NCBI RefSeq assembly: GCF_900155685.1 | Contig: NZ_LT732548.1 | Location: 257,898 to 321,897 of the forward strand | Length of the DNA: 64,000 nucleotides | Origin: Paenibacillus bouchesdurhonensis | GTDB taxonomy: Bacteria; Bacillota; Bacilli; Paenibacillales; Paenibacillaceae | Direction of reading: 5' to 3' | Shown here: positions 36,551-45,032 of the stretch, piece by piece | How positions within the stretch are numbered: position 1 is the first letter of the stretch | Layout of the letters: each line of letters opens with the position of its first letter | Made by a program: the position numbers and the translations under genes | Notes under the pieces: model-generated | Told to the model about the DNA's origin: nothing | Database searches by the model: none | What the model saw: the letters and a program-made list of their open reading frames with translations, nothing else

Positions 36551-37021
36551 TTGATAGCAGACATCCGGCAAGCCGATGAGGTCTATATTGCACGTTTTGA
36601 GCGGCGGCTTAAGCATCCCATCCAAGAAGTGTGGTCTTGGTTGACCGAGAACGACAAGCTGGCCGAATGGTTCCCGGAGCTTCGGATCGACGATCTCCGC
36701 GAAGGAGGGGCCGTTATATTTGATATGCAGGACGGAACATTCGAGGAACTCCGGATTATCGAGCTCCAACCAGGCTCTGTACTGGAATATGTCTGGGGCG
36801 AGGATCTTGTGCGTTTCGAGCTGTACCCTGAGTCTGAGGGATGCCATCTCGTTTTTATCGAGAAGCTGCATCAAATTACGGATCATACCCCCAAGGATCT
36901 TGCAGGCTGGCATGTATGTCTGGATGTTATCCAGAAATTAATGGACGGGCAGACGGTAGAAGCGCGCCATGAAGAGTGGAAGATATGGTACGAGAAATAT
37001 ACGCAGATGCTATTGAAATAG
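36551..37021 (+). CDS. SRPBCC/AHSA1-domain protein
   Basis: A 156-residue START-like protein of the AHSA1 (activator of Hsp90 ATPase homologue 1) group, a helix-grip fold with a hydrophobic cavity. ARFERRLKHPIQEVWSWLTENDKLAEWFPE, the LEYVWGEDLVRFEL strand and the C-terminal GWHVCLDVIQKLMDG helix are typical. Ligand unknown. It starts at a TTG with GGAGG 7 nt upstream. An insertion sequence begins 15 nt after the stop codon, so any original downstream partner has been separated. Confidence 0.87.
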   Translation: MIADIRQADEVYIARFERRLKHPIQEVWSWLTENDKLAEWFPELRIDDLREGGAVIFDMQDGTFEELRIIELQPGSVLEYVWGEDLVRFELYPESEGCHLVFIEKLHQITDHTPKDLAGWHVCLDVIQKLMDGQTVEARHEEWKIWYEKYTQMLLK

Positions 37022-37086
37022 GAGGGGCTTACCCCCAATGTCATTAAGATAAGATCAAAGACAAGACCGGGAGTAAAACTGGAATG

Positions 37087-37134
37087 CAAAACGGCATGGG
37101 AAAAAGCCCTGTGCCGTTTGTTTTTTGGTTCAAG
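37087..37134 (+). terminator. Terminator just inside the left end of the IS
   Basis: AAACGGCA/TGCCGTTT with an inner GG/CC pairing is followed by GTTTTTT on the plus strand. It would stop transcription entering from the SRPBCC gene. Confidence 0.7.
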
Positions 37135-37202
37135 CAAGAAAAAAGCGTACAGCAAACAAAGCGGATAGACTATCCGCTTAAAAATTGTTCATGTGAACCG
37201 AA

Positions 37203-38525
37203 TTATGCTACTCTGTAGACGAAGCTAACAACTGATTTATAGCGAATTTTACGCGTATTCTTCTGCCCTGGGCGAAGGGGTCGAATCGGTAAAATGTTTT
37301 TGCGAATCAGTGCTTCAACATCGGGCGGGGGTTCATCATCCCTTGAGCGCAGGAAATATCTACAAACGTGAACGGCGACTGTGAAGTTGACTTGGTAGGA
37401 GTGCCGTTTATCCATTTGCGAAATGACGACGTGCGAGGTCATCATTTCAGCGAAATTGTACATGATCATTCTTGCAAAAATCTCTTGGATGATGAACGCT
37501 TGCTTCTTTGCGTGAAAATGGGTCAGGCCAACGGTATATTTTAAGGCCCGGAAAGAGGTTTCAATGCCCCATCGTAAGTGATAAATAGACTTGAGTTCAT
37601 CGGGTGGGAAATCAGCGGCAGATAGATTCGTTATGACGGTTTCATATGCACCATTGAATAGGACAAAACGAACAACCCGAAAGGAGATTGGGTAATACAA
37701 GTTCTCCTGTCGATCCAAAAAATCAAAGGTAGAAGCAGAAGGGACGAACTTGTAAATCTCAGGATGAGCTTTGACCTCTTTGGTTTGTTTTTTGGTGAGT
37801 GTCAGATGAATGTCGCGATCAAACTCTCCGCCAGAAGGCAAACGCAAGCCCGAAAGAATGCCATTGGAATCCAAATCCTTTACCCTTATGACATAATTCC
37901 ACCCTTTGCGTTCCAAATGCGCGAAATTGTTGTAACTTTCATAACCCCGATCGGCAATCACAATGGTTTTGCCTTTGATGGGGGAACGGTCAACCATAGT
38001 CGCCAGCGCTCTTCCCTCGTTGCACAACCTTCGTGGCTGAACAAGAGCATCCACGTAAAGTCGGTTACACAGGTCATAGGCTGCATTCAAATGCAGCAGG
38101 TTATAGCCTTTCGTGTTTGGTTGGCTTTGAAAATAGGTTTCCCTGTCCGTAGGATCCGTTGTGATATGCAAATCCGAACCGTCAACAGCAAGTAATCGAT
38201 ACCCTCGGTAATCCTTGATATCCGTATACGATTGCGTAAATTCGTGGAACAAGAATTCCACAGCAGACGGCAGGATTTTATTCCTCTGCTGAACAAAAGC
38301 AGAAGTAGTTGCAGTGTTTACGTCATAGCCCTGCGATTCCAAGAGTTCCTTATATATACTGTTGCCGCCCATGGAGATCAGGAGTTGCATCACGGTATCA
38401 AAGGGTGACTTTTTCCTTCGAGTGAAGTCCTATTCCGGGTTTTTGACATAGGGTGCTGGCGCGGCTGACATTTCTCGGATGAGGGATGTCAGCGTTTCTT
38501 TTAGCGAATTCGCATACTCATTCAT
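37203..38525 (-). pseudogene. IS4-family transposase interrupted by an in-frame TAG
   Basis: The full reading frame begins at an ATG (38525) with AGGAGG 8 nt upstream and reads MNEYANSLKETLTSLIREMS, then PYVKNPE, a TAG (38430-38432), DFTRRKKSPFDTVMQLLISM and onward. Related transposases usually have Lys at the stop position (GKDFTR-type), so a single AAG-to-TAG change is likely. The rest is intact: DDE residues in LLAVDGSD, VIADRGY and the YHLRWGIETSFRALK (YREK) motif. Without stop suppression or re-initiation at the ATG near 38393, the N-terminal DNA-binding part would be lost, so the element is probably non-autonomous. Confidence 0.88.
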
Positions 38526-38608
38526 TGGCGAAACCTCCTCGTTTTTTCAAGGGGCTTCGCCACGCACTTCCATCCACTTGTCAAGTCCTTTTTTCTTTTG
38601 CATGCAAA

Positions 38609-38648
38609 AAAAGAGCGGGCCATCTTTTCGATAACCTGCTCTTTTCAC
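38609..38648 (-). terminator. Terminator inside the right end of the IS
   Basis: On the minus strand AAAAGAGC and GCTCTTTT arms enclose about 20 nt and are followed by further T residues. It would block read-through into the transposase gene. 38526-38670 has no other gene. Confidence 0.6.
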
Positions 38649-38827
38649 GATATTTGGATCTGCGCCCTAACTTAATGACATTGGGCTTGCCCTTCCTTCT
38701 TTTTTGCGTATTTAACAACTTTTCGAAAGTTAGTGAGGAATCGTTGTAAGTCCAGAGCAGGTTGAGTATGATAGGGGATCACAGGACTATAACAATTATA
38801 ACAATTTATCAAATGAGGAATTTATCT

Positions 38828-39442
38828 ATGGCTGAAAGAAAATACGATCAATCGCTGCGGATTAGAACGGTTGGCATGAGGGAATGGCGGAATGGAACGG
38901 TGCGTTACCACCGGTACGAAGCAACGCCCTACAAGGCACTAGATAGGTTGTTTCAAGTGTATAAACTGAACGAGTCGGACAAAGTTGTAGATTTTGGGTG
39001 CGGGCGGGGCCGGGTGTCCTTTTATATTCATCATCGATTTCAAATTCCCGTAACGGGCATCGAGGTTCATGAGAAGACGTATGAGGAGGCTCTTCATAAT
39101 AAGGGGAGCTACAGGCAGCAGACAGGGCATATCCACGCCCCGATCCGCCTAAAGTATGGGCTCGCGGAGCAGTATGAAATCAAAGAGACGGATAATACCT
39201 TTTATTTCTTCAACCCTTTTTCTATTGAGATCTTCAGGGAGGTCGTCGAGAATATTCTTCAATCCGTCCAGGAGAAGCCGCGCACGGTCGATATCATCCT
39301 TTACTATCCTGTTGCGGAGTATAAACAGTTCCTTCAGATGCATACCCCATTTAAACTAATCAATAAAGTAACCGTTCCTGGTGCGACGCAGAAGAAAGAG
39401 AAGTTTCTGATCTATCGCCTAAAAGACAATCAGACGGGCTAA
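38828..39442 (+). CDS. SAM-dependent methyltransferase
   Basis: A 204-residue class I methyltransferase with motif I VVDFGCGRGRVSFYI (about residues 54-68), an acidic post-motif II residue in GIEVHE, and the FFNPFS strand at motif IV. It carries an N-terminal segment (MREWRNGTVRYHRYEATPYKALDRLF) usual in this small Bacilli group. The substrate is unknown. The ATG at 38828 has GAGGAA 8 nt upstream; the longer frame from 38762 begins inside DNA next to the IS and is not preferred. It was probably separated from its upstream neighbour by the IS insertion. Confidence 0.85.
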   Translation: MAERKYDQSLRIRTVGMREWRNGTVRYHRYEATPYKALDRLFQVYKLNESDKVVDFGCGRGRVSFYIHHRFQIPVTGIEVHEKTYEEALHNKGSYRQQTGHIHAPIRLKYGLAEQYEIKETDNTFYFFNPFSIEIFREVVENILQSVQEKPRTVDIILYYPVAEYKQFLQMHTPFKLINKVTVPGATQKKEKFLIYRLKDNQTG

Positions 39443-39471
39443 GCTTTACTGGGGCCCATAAGAAAGATGGC

Positions 39472-39500
39472 ATATGACCCGTTAAGGGTCATTTCTGTTT
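39472..39500 (+). terminator. Terminator after the methyltransferase gene
   Basis: An 8-bp stem, ATGACCC(G)/GGGTCAT, is followed by TTCTGTTTT. Confidence 0.75.
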
Positions 39501-39632
39501 TGCCAAGAGCGAGCTGATCATTAACAGGTGATTATATTCACAATCTTTTTCGCCGAAACATTCTATCATGAACGTAAGCTGTGGCTGTGTTTCACCGGGA
39601 GTACGGGCTGGCTGCAGAGAGGAGGACTGCGT

Positions 39633-40439
39633 ATGAAATATTCTATCGGTGAGTTTGCTTCGATGGTAGGCGTGACAACAGATACATTGAGGCTGTATGA
39701 GCGGCATGATATTATACGTCCATTGAAGAATAACCAGAACAATTACCGATTCTTTAATGATTTGGATGCTAGGGACTTGCTAATGAGCAGATGGTACCGC
39801 AGTATGCAAATTCCGCTGCATGAGGTTGCTTCCCTTATGAAAGAAGCTTCCTCCAACGAGATTATCGATAAGGTGGCCGAAGCGCGGGATCAACTGGAGA
39901 TGGAGATAAAGAGGAGTACAATGCTCTTGAATAAAATGAATGAGATTCAAGCAGAGCTGGGGCAGATCAGAGAATCTATGTATCAATGTCAAATTAGGAA
40001 GCTGCCTGGGAGGTTTCGGATCAGGCAGACGTACAAGAATGATCTGTTGAAGAAGGAAGAATTAAAGTGCGTGGTGCAGGATTGGATGGAGAAGCTGCCC
40101 TACACTTATTATTCCTTCAAGATGGAAAATAAGGATCAAGCGATTGGATATGACGTTACAGATTATAGCTGGGGGCTTACATTGCTTGAAGAGGACAGTG
40201 TGCGGCTTAATGTGGTCATGAATGACAGCGTTGAGTACTTACCCCCGGCAACCTGCATATGTGCAGTCATTGTCAGATCTCAGGAAGAATTTATAAGCAG
40301 CGACTCTTTTCAGTTTATGCTGGATTACGTGGAGGAGCATGGATACTCGTTAGCTGGAGATATTACGGGCAAAATTTTGCTCAATGAGAAGCTGTCTGAT
40401 CACAGCCGAACATATTTGGAGATATATATTCCGATTTAG
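39633..40439 (+). CDS. MerR-family regulator with GyrI-like effector domain
   Basis: A 268-residue regulator. The N-terminal winged helix (YSIGEFASMVGVTTDTLRLYERHDIIRP, about residues 2-70) is typical MerR, followed by a coiled-coil dimerisation helix (about 75-120) and a C-terminal domain (about 135-268) of the size and layout of GyrI/BmrR multidrug-binding domains. AGGAGG lies 7 nt before the ATG at 39633. No metal-binding Cys motif is evident, so a small organic ligand is more likely. It probably activates the flavoenzyme gene downstream through the 19-bp-spacer promoter at 40534. Confidence 0.9.
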   Translation: MKYSIGEFASMVGVTTDTLRLYERHDIIRPLKNNQNNYRFFNDLDARDLLMSRWYRSMQIPLHEVASLMKEASSNEIIDKVAEARDQLEMEIKRSTMLLNKMNEIQAELGQIRESMYQCQIRKLPGRFRIRQTYKNDLLKKEELKCVVQDWMEKLPYTYYSFKMENKDQAIGYDVTDYSWGLTLLEEDSVRLNVVMNDSVEYLPPATCICAVIVRSQEEFISSDSFQFMLDYVEEHGYSLAGDITGKILLNEKLSDHSRTYLEIYIPI

Positions 40440-40476
40440 CGATTGCTGGAGCGGACATAGTTCATATCTCGTGGAT

Positions 40477-40520
40477 AAATCCCTGAGTTCATCGACTTTG
40501 ATGGACTTTGGGATTTTTTT
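40477..40520 (+). terminator. Terminator after the merR gene
   Basis: AAATCCC and GGGATTT arms with an inner CATC/GATG pairing form a long stem running directly into seven T residues. Confidence 0.85.
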
Positions 40521-40533
40521 CACATATCCTCCA

Positions 40534-40564
40534 TTGACCTTGGAGCAGCACCAATGTTTACAGT
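40534..40564 (+). promoter_or_regulatory. MerR-type promoter with 19-bp spacer
   Basis: -35 TTGACC (40534-40539) and -10 TACAGT (40559-40564) are separated by exactly 19 nt, and the spacer holds a dyad (CCTTGG...CCAATG). Over-long spacers with a central dyad are the mark of promoters activated by MerR-family proteins through DNA untwisting. It lies 69 nt before the flavoenzyme start. Confidence 0.75.
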
Positions 40565-40632
40565 GGTATCGTATCTTTATCCCCGAAGACGGGACATTGA
40601 ACAGGATTGAACAGAATAGGGGGAGAACACCA

Positions 40633-42603
40633 ATGCGTCAAAAGACAGTCCACAAATTAACCATCATTGCGCTATGTTTCGTACTGATGCTGACGATTTT
40701 GAGCGGGTGCAGCGGTGATAATGCTGCCAAGCCTGCGGGATCGGAATCGTTGAATCAGGAGCAGGAGTCCAGTGCAACGGCAAGCTCTTTCAAACCGGGT
40801 ACGTATACGGCGGAAGCGGAGGGGAAGGACGGGAAAATCCAGGTTGAAGTTACCTTTGATGAGTCAGAGGAAATTACAGAAATTCGCATCGTAAGCCAGA
40901 CGGAAACGGCTGGAATCGGCGATACCGCCATTGAGAGAGTCAAGGAACAAATCATAGCTGGGCAAACCCTGGCGGTGGATGCCGTCAGTGGAGCGACAGA
41001 AACGAGCAGTGCCCTGCTCAGTGCGGTAGAAAATGCCGTTAAGCAGGCGGGTGCGGATGTGGAAGCCTTTAAGGGAAGAGCGGTTCAAAAAGCCGGAGCT
41101 GGGAAGGTTGAGCAGTTAACGGCGGATGTGGCCGTAGTGGGTGCAGGGGCTTCCGGGGTATCGGCTGCCGTATCGGCCGCAGATCAAGGTGCGAAGGTCA
41201 TCATTATCGAAAAGACCGCCACGATCGGCGGGGCGAGCAATTTATCCTGGGCCGGGAAGTTCTATAATTCCTCAGCTGCTGTGGAGAGTGGGCTGAAGGT
41301 GAATGTGGAACAGGAAATCGCCGACTGGATTGTGAACAATCATTGGCGGGTCGATGCGGCTGCAATTCGGCAGTATGTGACGAAGTCAGGCGACACGTAT
41401 GATTGGTTGGCGGAAAAAGGATATAAGACGACCTTCCTGAATTTCGCCGGGGAGCAGCTTCATGTTCTGCCAGCCTATGAGACACGGCAGGAGACACTGA
41501 GGGCAATGCTGTCCGCCTCCGTTGAGAAGCAAGGCGGACAGGTGATCACGGAGACGACCGCCAAGCAGCTCATGACCGATGATAGCGGCCAGGTTGTAGG
41601 CGTGATCGCTGAGAAGGCTGACGGAACTACGCTGGAAATTAGCGCGAAGAGTGTCATTATGGCGACGGGTGGTTATGCGGCGAATAAGGAGATGGTGAAG
41701 GAGAGCTTCGGCTTTGAAGGCGTGAACGGCGGCCTTGGCCAGAACATCGGGGAAGGCTTGAAGATGGCATGGGAAGCAGGCGCGAAGGTACCGGATAACT
41801 TCGGTGGACAAATGCTGCACCAGACTCTGGCGCGGGCAACGGATACGTTGAAAACGCAATTTACGCCTTATGAAGCCAGTTATCCGCTAATGCTCACTTA
41901 TTTGCCTAACTTTATGAATGTAGGCCCTTCGGGGGCTAGATTTAGAGATGAAGCAGCAACGCTTACTGCGGTAGCTGCTGCGAATACGAGCGCGTTTAAT
42001 GGAGCTTATCATCTTGTGATCGTCTCGAAATCGCAGCTGGACGCACTTATGGACAAAGGGATGAACGGCGTTAACGCACCGAAGTTGCCGGGCATGCCGC
42101 CCGAGTTCTACGCTGCCTTCCAGGATCAGTTCACTTTGGACAATCCTTGGAGTAATGCTGATCAGGTTTTCGAAGCGATGGTGGAGAACGGGGATGGCTA
42201 TAAAGGCAATACGATTGAGGAACTGGCTCAAAACGCTGGAATGGACAGGGATGTCCTGCTGGATGCATTCCATAAATATGAGGAAGCAGCGAAGAGCGGC
42301 GTGGATACCGAGTTCGGTAAAGCCAAAGAGTATTTGCTGCCGATGGGAGAACAAGGGCCATACTATGCGATTATCGCAGAAATCAATAATCTGGGCTCTG
42401 TTGGTGGACTATTGGTCAATACGAATTTCCAGGTTCTGAATGACAAGCGCGTGCCAGTCAAAGGCTTGTATGCGGTAGGTTTGGAATCGGAAGGTGTGCT
42501 GTTTAACGACACCTATGTCGGTAACGGTGTTGGAATCGGCTATTCGTTCACCTCGGGACGGCTTGGCGGGGAAAGCGCGGCAAAGAGTGCGCTAGCCCAA
42601 TAG
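40633..42603 (+). CDS. Extracytoplasmic FMN/FAD flavoprotein reductase (flavocytochrome c/UrdA-like)
   Basis: A 656-residue lipoprotein (lipobox LSGCS) combining an FMN-binding domain (about residues 55-140), with the DAVSGATETS site used for covalent FMN attachment by ApbE, and an FAD-dependent fumarate-reductase-type domain (about 165-656) starting ADVAVVGAGASGVSAAVSAADQGAKV. Relatives reduce fumarate, urocanate, methacrylate or related alkenes outside the membrane. The active-site arrangement cannot be read well enough to name the acceptor. GGGGGAG precedes the ATG; an upstream in-frame start would bury the signal. Regulated most likely by the adjacent MerR protein. Confidence 0.9.
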   Translation: MRQKTVHKLTIIALCFVLMLTILSGCSGDNAAKPAGSESLNQEQESSATASSFKPGTYTAEAEGKDGKIQVEVTFDESEEITEIRIVSQTETAGIGDTAIERVKEQIIAGQTLAVDAVSGATETSSALLSAVENAVKQAGADVEAFKGRAVQKAGAGKVEQLTADVAVVGAGASGVSAAVSAADQGAKVIIIEKTATIGGASNLSWAGKFYNSSAAVESGLKVNVEQEIADWIVNNHWRVDAAAIRQYVTKSGDTYDWLAEKGYKTTFLNFAGEQLHVLPAYETRQETLRAMLSASVEKQGGQVITETTAKQLMTDDSGQVVGVIAEKADGTTLEISAKSVIMATGGYAANKEMVKESFGFEGVNGGLGQNIGEGLKMAWEAGAKVPDNFGGQMLHQTLARATDTLKTQFTPYEASYPLMLTYLPNFMNVGPSGARFRDEAATLTAVAAANTSAFNGAYHLVIVSKSQLDALMDKGMNGVNAPKLPGMPPEFYAAFQDQFTLDNPWSNADQVFEAMVENGDGYKGNTIEELAQNAGMDRDVLLDAFHKYEEAAKSGVDTEFGKAKEYLLPMGEQGPYYAIIAEINNLGSVGGLLVNTNFQVLNDKRVPVKGLYAVGLESEGVLFNDTYVGNGVGIGYSFTSGRLGGESAAKSALAQ

Positions 42604-42613
42604 ACTATAGCGA

Positions 42614-42645
42614 AAAGGGAGCTGCAAATGAATGCAGCTCCCTTT
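42614..42645. terminator. Bidirectional terminator
   Basis: A perfect 13-bp stem (AAAGGGAGCTGCA and complement) with a short loop lies between two convergent genes, with T-rich 3' sides on both strands. Confidence 0.85.
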
Positions 42646-42652
42646 GGCTTCG

Positions 42653-43291
42653 CTAAACCTCTTTCCCGGATGATAATTTGATCAGATCGCTAACAGTAAC
42701 CAATCTGTATCCCTCGGCAATCAGCTCTCCGACTAGAATCCGCACCGCTTCCACCGTTTGCGAGCGGTCGCCGAAGCCGTCGTGAAAGAGCAGCACGCTG
42801 CCGGGGGACAGGCTCTCCTTCGTCTTCTCGACAATATGGCGCACACCTGGCTGCTCCCAATCCATTGCCGCCCCGTTCACAGCTCCAATCAACGTATATC
42901 CCCGACTGGCAATAAACTCTTCCGCCTGCGCATTCGAGTCAAAATACGGCGGACGAAAGGTTAGCGGTTTGCTGCCAATCGTCTCCTGGATCAGGTTCTC
43001 CGTCCGGATGACCTCATCGGCGCATTCCTGCTCGCCGAGCTTCGATATGAAAGGATGTGTATAGGTATGGTTGCCGATTTCATGCCCTTCGCTATATACG
43101 GTTTTTGCAAGCTCGGGATACTGCTCGATCTGGTTTCCGATCATGAAGAAGGTCGCTTTCGCTGAGGTGCCGGATTGCCGAAATACATCCAGAATTTGTG
43201 GGGTATATATAGGGTTTGGGCCGTCATCAAAGGTGAATGCCACCACCTTCTCATCGGTTATGAACTTATGAATTACTGCTGAATTCGACAT
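42653..43291 (-). CDS. Polysaccharide deacetylase (CE4 / NodB domain)
   Basis: A 212-residue single-domain CE4 enzyme without a signal peptide. Motifs are canonical: TFDDGP (metal and catalytic Asp), GNHTYTHPF (metal His), RPPYFD, and LLFHDG near the C-terminus. AAGGAGG lies upstream of the ATG. Related proteins de-N-acetylate chitin oligosaccharides or peptidoglycan; without an export signal a cytosolic substrate, such as chito-oligosaccharides, is plausible. It is a monocistronic gene that converges on the flavoenzyme. Confidence 0.9.
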   Translation of the reverse strand: MSNSAVIHKFITDEKVVAFTFDDGPNPIYTPQILDVFRQSGTSAKATFFMIGNQIEQYPELAKTVYSEGHEIGNHTYTHPFISKLGEQECADEVIRTENLIQETIGSKPLTFRPPYFDSNAQAEEFIASRGYTLIGAVNGAAMDWEQPGVRHIVEKTKESLSPGSVLLFHDGFGDRSQTVEAVRILVGELIAEGYRLVTVSDLIKLSSGKEV

Positions 43292-43421
43292 GCTACAAGC
43301 CTCCTTGTTCTTTGTGCGAACGAATCACATTTATTAATTCTGGATGTTTCTTTTTTAATCCTCCTTTGATAGAATCAGCTTACTTAAGTATCCTTCACCG
43401 CAGCCAAGATATTACAATTGA

Positions 43422-43435
43422 TGAATGCGCTTTCA
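43422..43435. promoter_or_regulatory. Candidate cre site before the xylan-type regulator genes
   Basis: TGAATGCGCTTTCA matches the cre consensus at 13 of 14 positions and lies 29 nt upstream of the first response regulator start. Confidence 0.55.
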
Positions 43436-43463
43436 TGATCATTGAACTGGGAGGCAGGTCAGT

Positions 43464-45032
43464 ATGCTGAATGTATTGCTGGTAGATGATGAGCCCTGGG
43501 TTCTCGAAGGGCTGAAGACGATGATAGCTTGGGAAAAATACGGGTTTCATGTTTGCGGCGAAGCTTTGAGCGGGAGCGAGGCACTCCTGATGATACAGAC
43601 TCAACGTCCTGAGCTGGTGATTACGGACATCAATATGCCCAACCTGAGCGGCCTTGAGCTGATCGAGCAGTGTAATCGATTGCTGCCGAAGCCGCCTAAA
43701 TTCGTTGTGCTCAGCGGTTACGATGATTTTGCTTACGCTCGTTCAGCGATGCGACAGAAGGTTGCCGAATACTTGCTGAAGCCTATTGATGATGACGATA
43801 TTAATACCTTGCTGATCAGGCTGAATGCAAGCATACAGGAGGATAGAGCCTCGGAGCAAAGACAGACGGAGCAGCAGCTGTTTGTCGTGAACAATTTTAT
43901 CAACCGCTTGATCCAAGGCGAGTCCAGTGAGCGGCTGCGACAGCAGGCGGCGAGGATGATGGAAATGCAGGAGCAATCCGAATTGCAGTGCATTCTGCTG
44001 GATGCCATGCCAGCTCCTATGGACTTGAGCGCATGGGCCGCGGCGTATTTCCCTTTGGATAACGTTCACTCCTTCCAGGATCCCTCCGGCAGAACAGGCT
44101 TATTCGTTCAATCGAATTCCTGCTTGGACGGCAGGGTAGGAGAGGCCGCTTTGGAGCTGCATAGGCAGCTATCGGCACATTCTGGGCAGCCCGTCACAGT
44201 GGCCGTTAGCGGTAAAAGCAGCGGGATCGATAAGATTAGAGAGCTGTATAGGCAAGCAGACGAAGTGCTCAGAGCGAAGCGTGGTCAGGGAAGAAATGGA
44301 CTATTCTACTTTTGCGGCGATCACCAGGGGCATACGAGGCATGAGGCGCACAAGGAGAAATTCGACCAACTGTTCGATGCGATCACTGGGGGAGAGTTGG
44401 AATCTATTGAGGCGTGCGTAAAGGAATTCATCGCTTCCTTTGCTTGCCGCCTATCTGAGATCGAGACGGCAAAGTCATATGTGGTGAATTTAGAGTGGAT
44501 GCTTTGCGAGCGGGTTGCCGAACTCGGCGGAGATCCAGATATGCTGATGGCAGAGTTGCAGACGGAGCATGGGGCGCTGGGCGAGCTGGCAGATTATTTT
44601 CTCATGGAGCAATACGTGCGGCAGTTGTGCGTACGAGGAGTCTCCAAGTTAAGCAAATTAGAACGGGAGAACGAGTGTAATACGATATTCCATGTCATCC
44701 AGTACGTGGATCGGGAGTTTCGCAGCAAGCTCCAGCTTCAGGAACTGGCCCGGCAGTTTCACATGAATGCAACCTATTTGGGGCAAGTATTCAAGAAGAA
44801 TACGGGGCAACCATTTAACGCCTACTTGAACGACAAGCGGATTGAAGAAGCCAAAAGATTACTGAAGCGAACCCAGATGAAAATCTCCGAGGTTGCCGTG
44901 CAGGTCGGTTACCCCAATACGGACTATTTTATAAATAAATTTAAGCTGAGTACAGGAATACTGCCCTCGGTATATAGGCAGGAAGATGGAATAAAGGCAG
45001 CTACCGAATCAGGAGGATTTACCGATGCCTGA
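43464..45032 (+). CDS. YesN-type response regulator, AraC-family output (first of pair)
   Basis: A 522-residue regulator. The receiver (about residues 1-120; DDEP, phospho-Asp in VITDINMPN, LSGYDDFAYA, LKPI) leads to a variable middle and a C-terminal AraC DNA-binding domain (about 405-510; LQELARQFHMNATYLGQVFKK, VAVQVGYPNTDYFINKFK). A GGAGG lies before the ATG. It overlaps the kinase gene by 8 nt and so is co-translated with it. It and the second regulator at 46839 bracket one kinase. By context it controls a xylan/aldouronate-type importer and xylanase. Confidence 0.93.
   Translation: MLNVLLVDDEPWVLEGLKTMIAWEKYGFHVCGEALSGSEALLMIQTQRPELVITDINMPNLSGLELIEQCNRLLPKPPKFVVLSGYDDFAYARSAMRQKVAEYLLKPIDDDDINTLLIRLNASIQEDRASEQRQTEQQLFVVNNFINRLIQGESSERLRQQAARMMEMQEQSELQCILLDAMPAPMDLSAWAAAYFPLDNVHSFQDPSGRTGLFVQSNSCLDGRVGEAALELHRQLSAHSGQPVTVAVSGKSSGIDKIRELYRQADEVLRAKRGQGRNGLFYFCGDHQGHTRHEAHKEKFDQLFDAITGGELESIEACVKEFIASFACRLSEIETAKSYVVNLEWMLCERVAELGGDPDMLMAELQTEHGALGELADYFLMEQYVRQLCVRGVSKLSKLERENECNTIFHVIQYVDREFRSKLQLQELARQFHMNATYLGQVFKKNTGQPFNAYLNDKRIEEAKRLLKRTQMKISEVAVQVGYPNTDYFINKFKLSTGILPSVYRQEDGIKAATESGGFTDA

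Larger units (their letters stand above)
37036..38683. mobile_element. IS4-family insertion sequence
   Basis: The ends carry a 13-bp perfect inverted repeat, CAATGTCATTAAG (37036-37048) and its complement (38671-38683), extending to 15 bp if the outer CC is counted. Flanking it, GGGCTTACCC (37025-37034) and GGGCTTGCCC (beginning at 38683-38684) differ at one base and are a candidate target duplication of about 10 bp, a size usual for IS4. Inside are one interrupted transposase gene and terminator-like hairpins at 37087-37134, 37160-37180 and 38609-38648. Exact ends are ambiguous by 1-2 bases. Confidence 0.85.
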
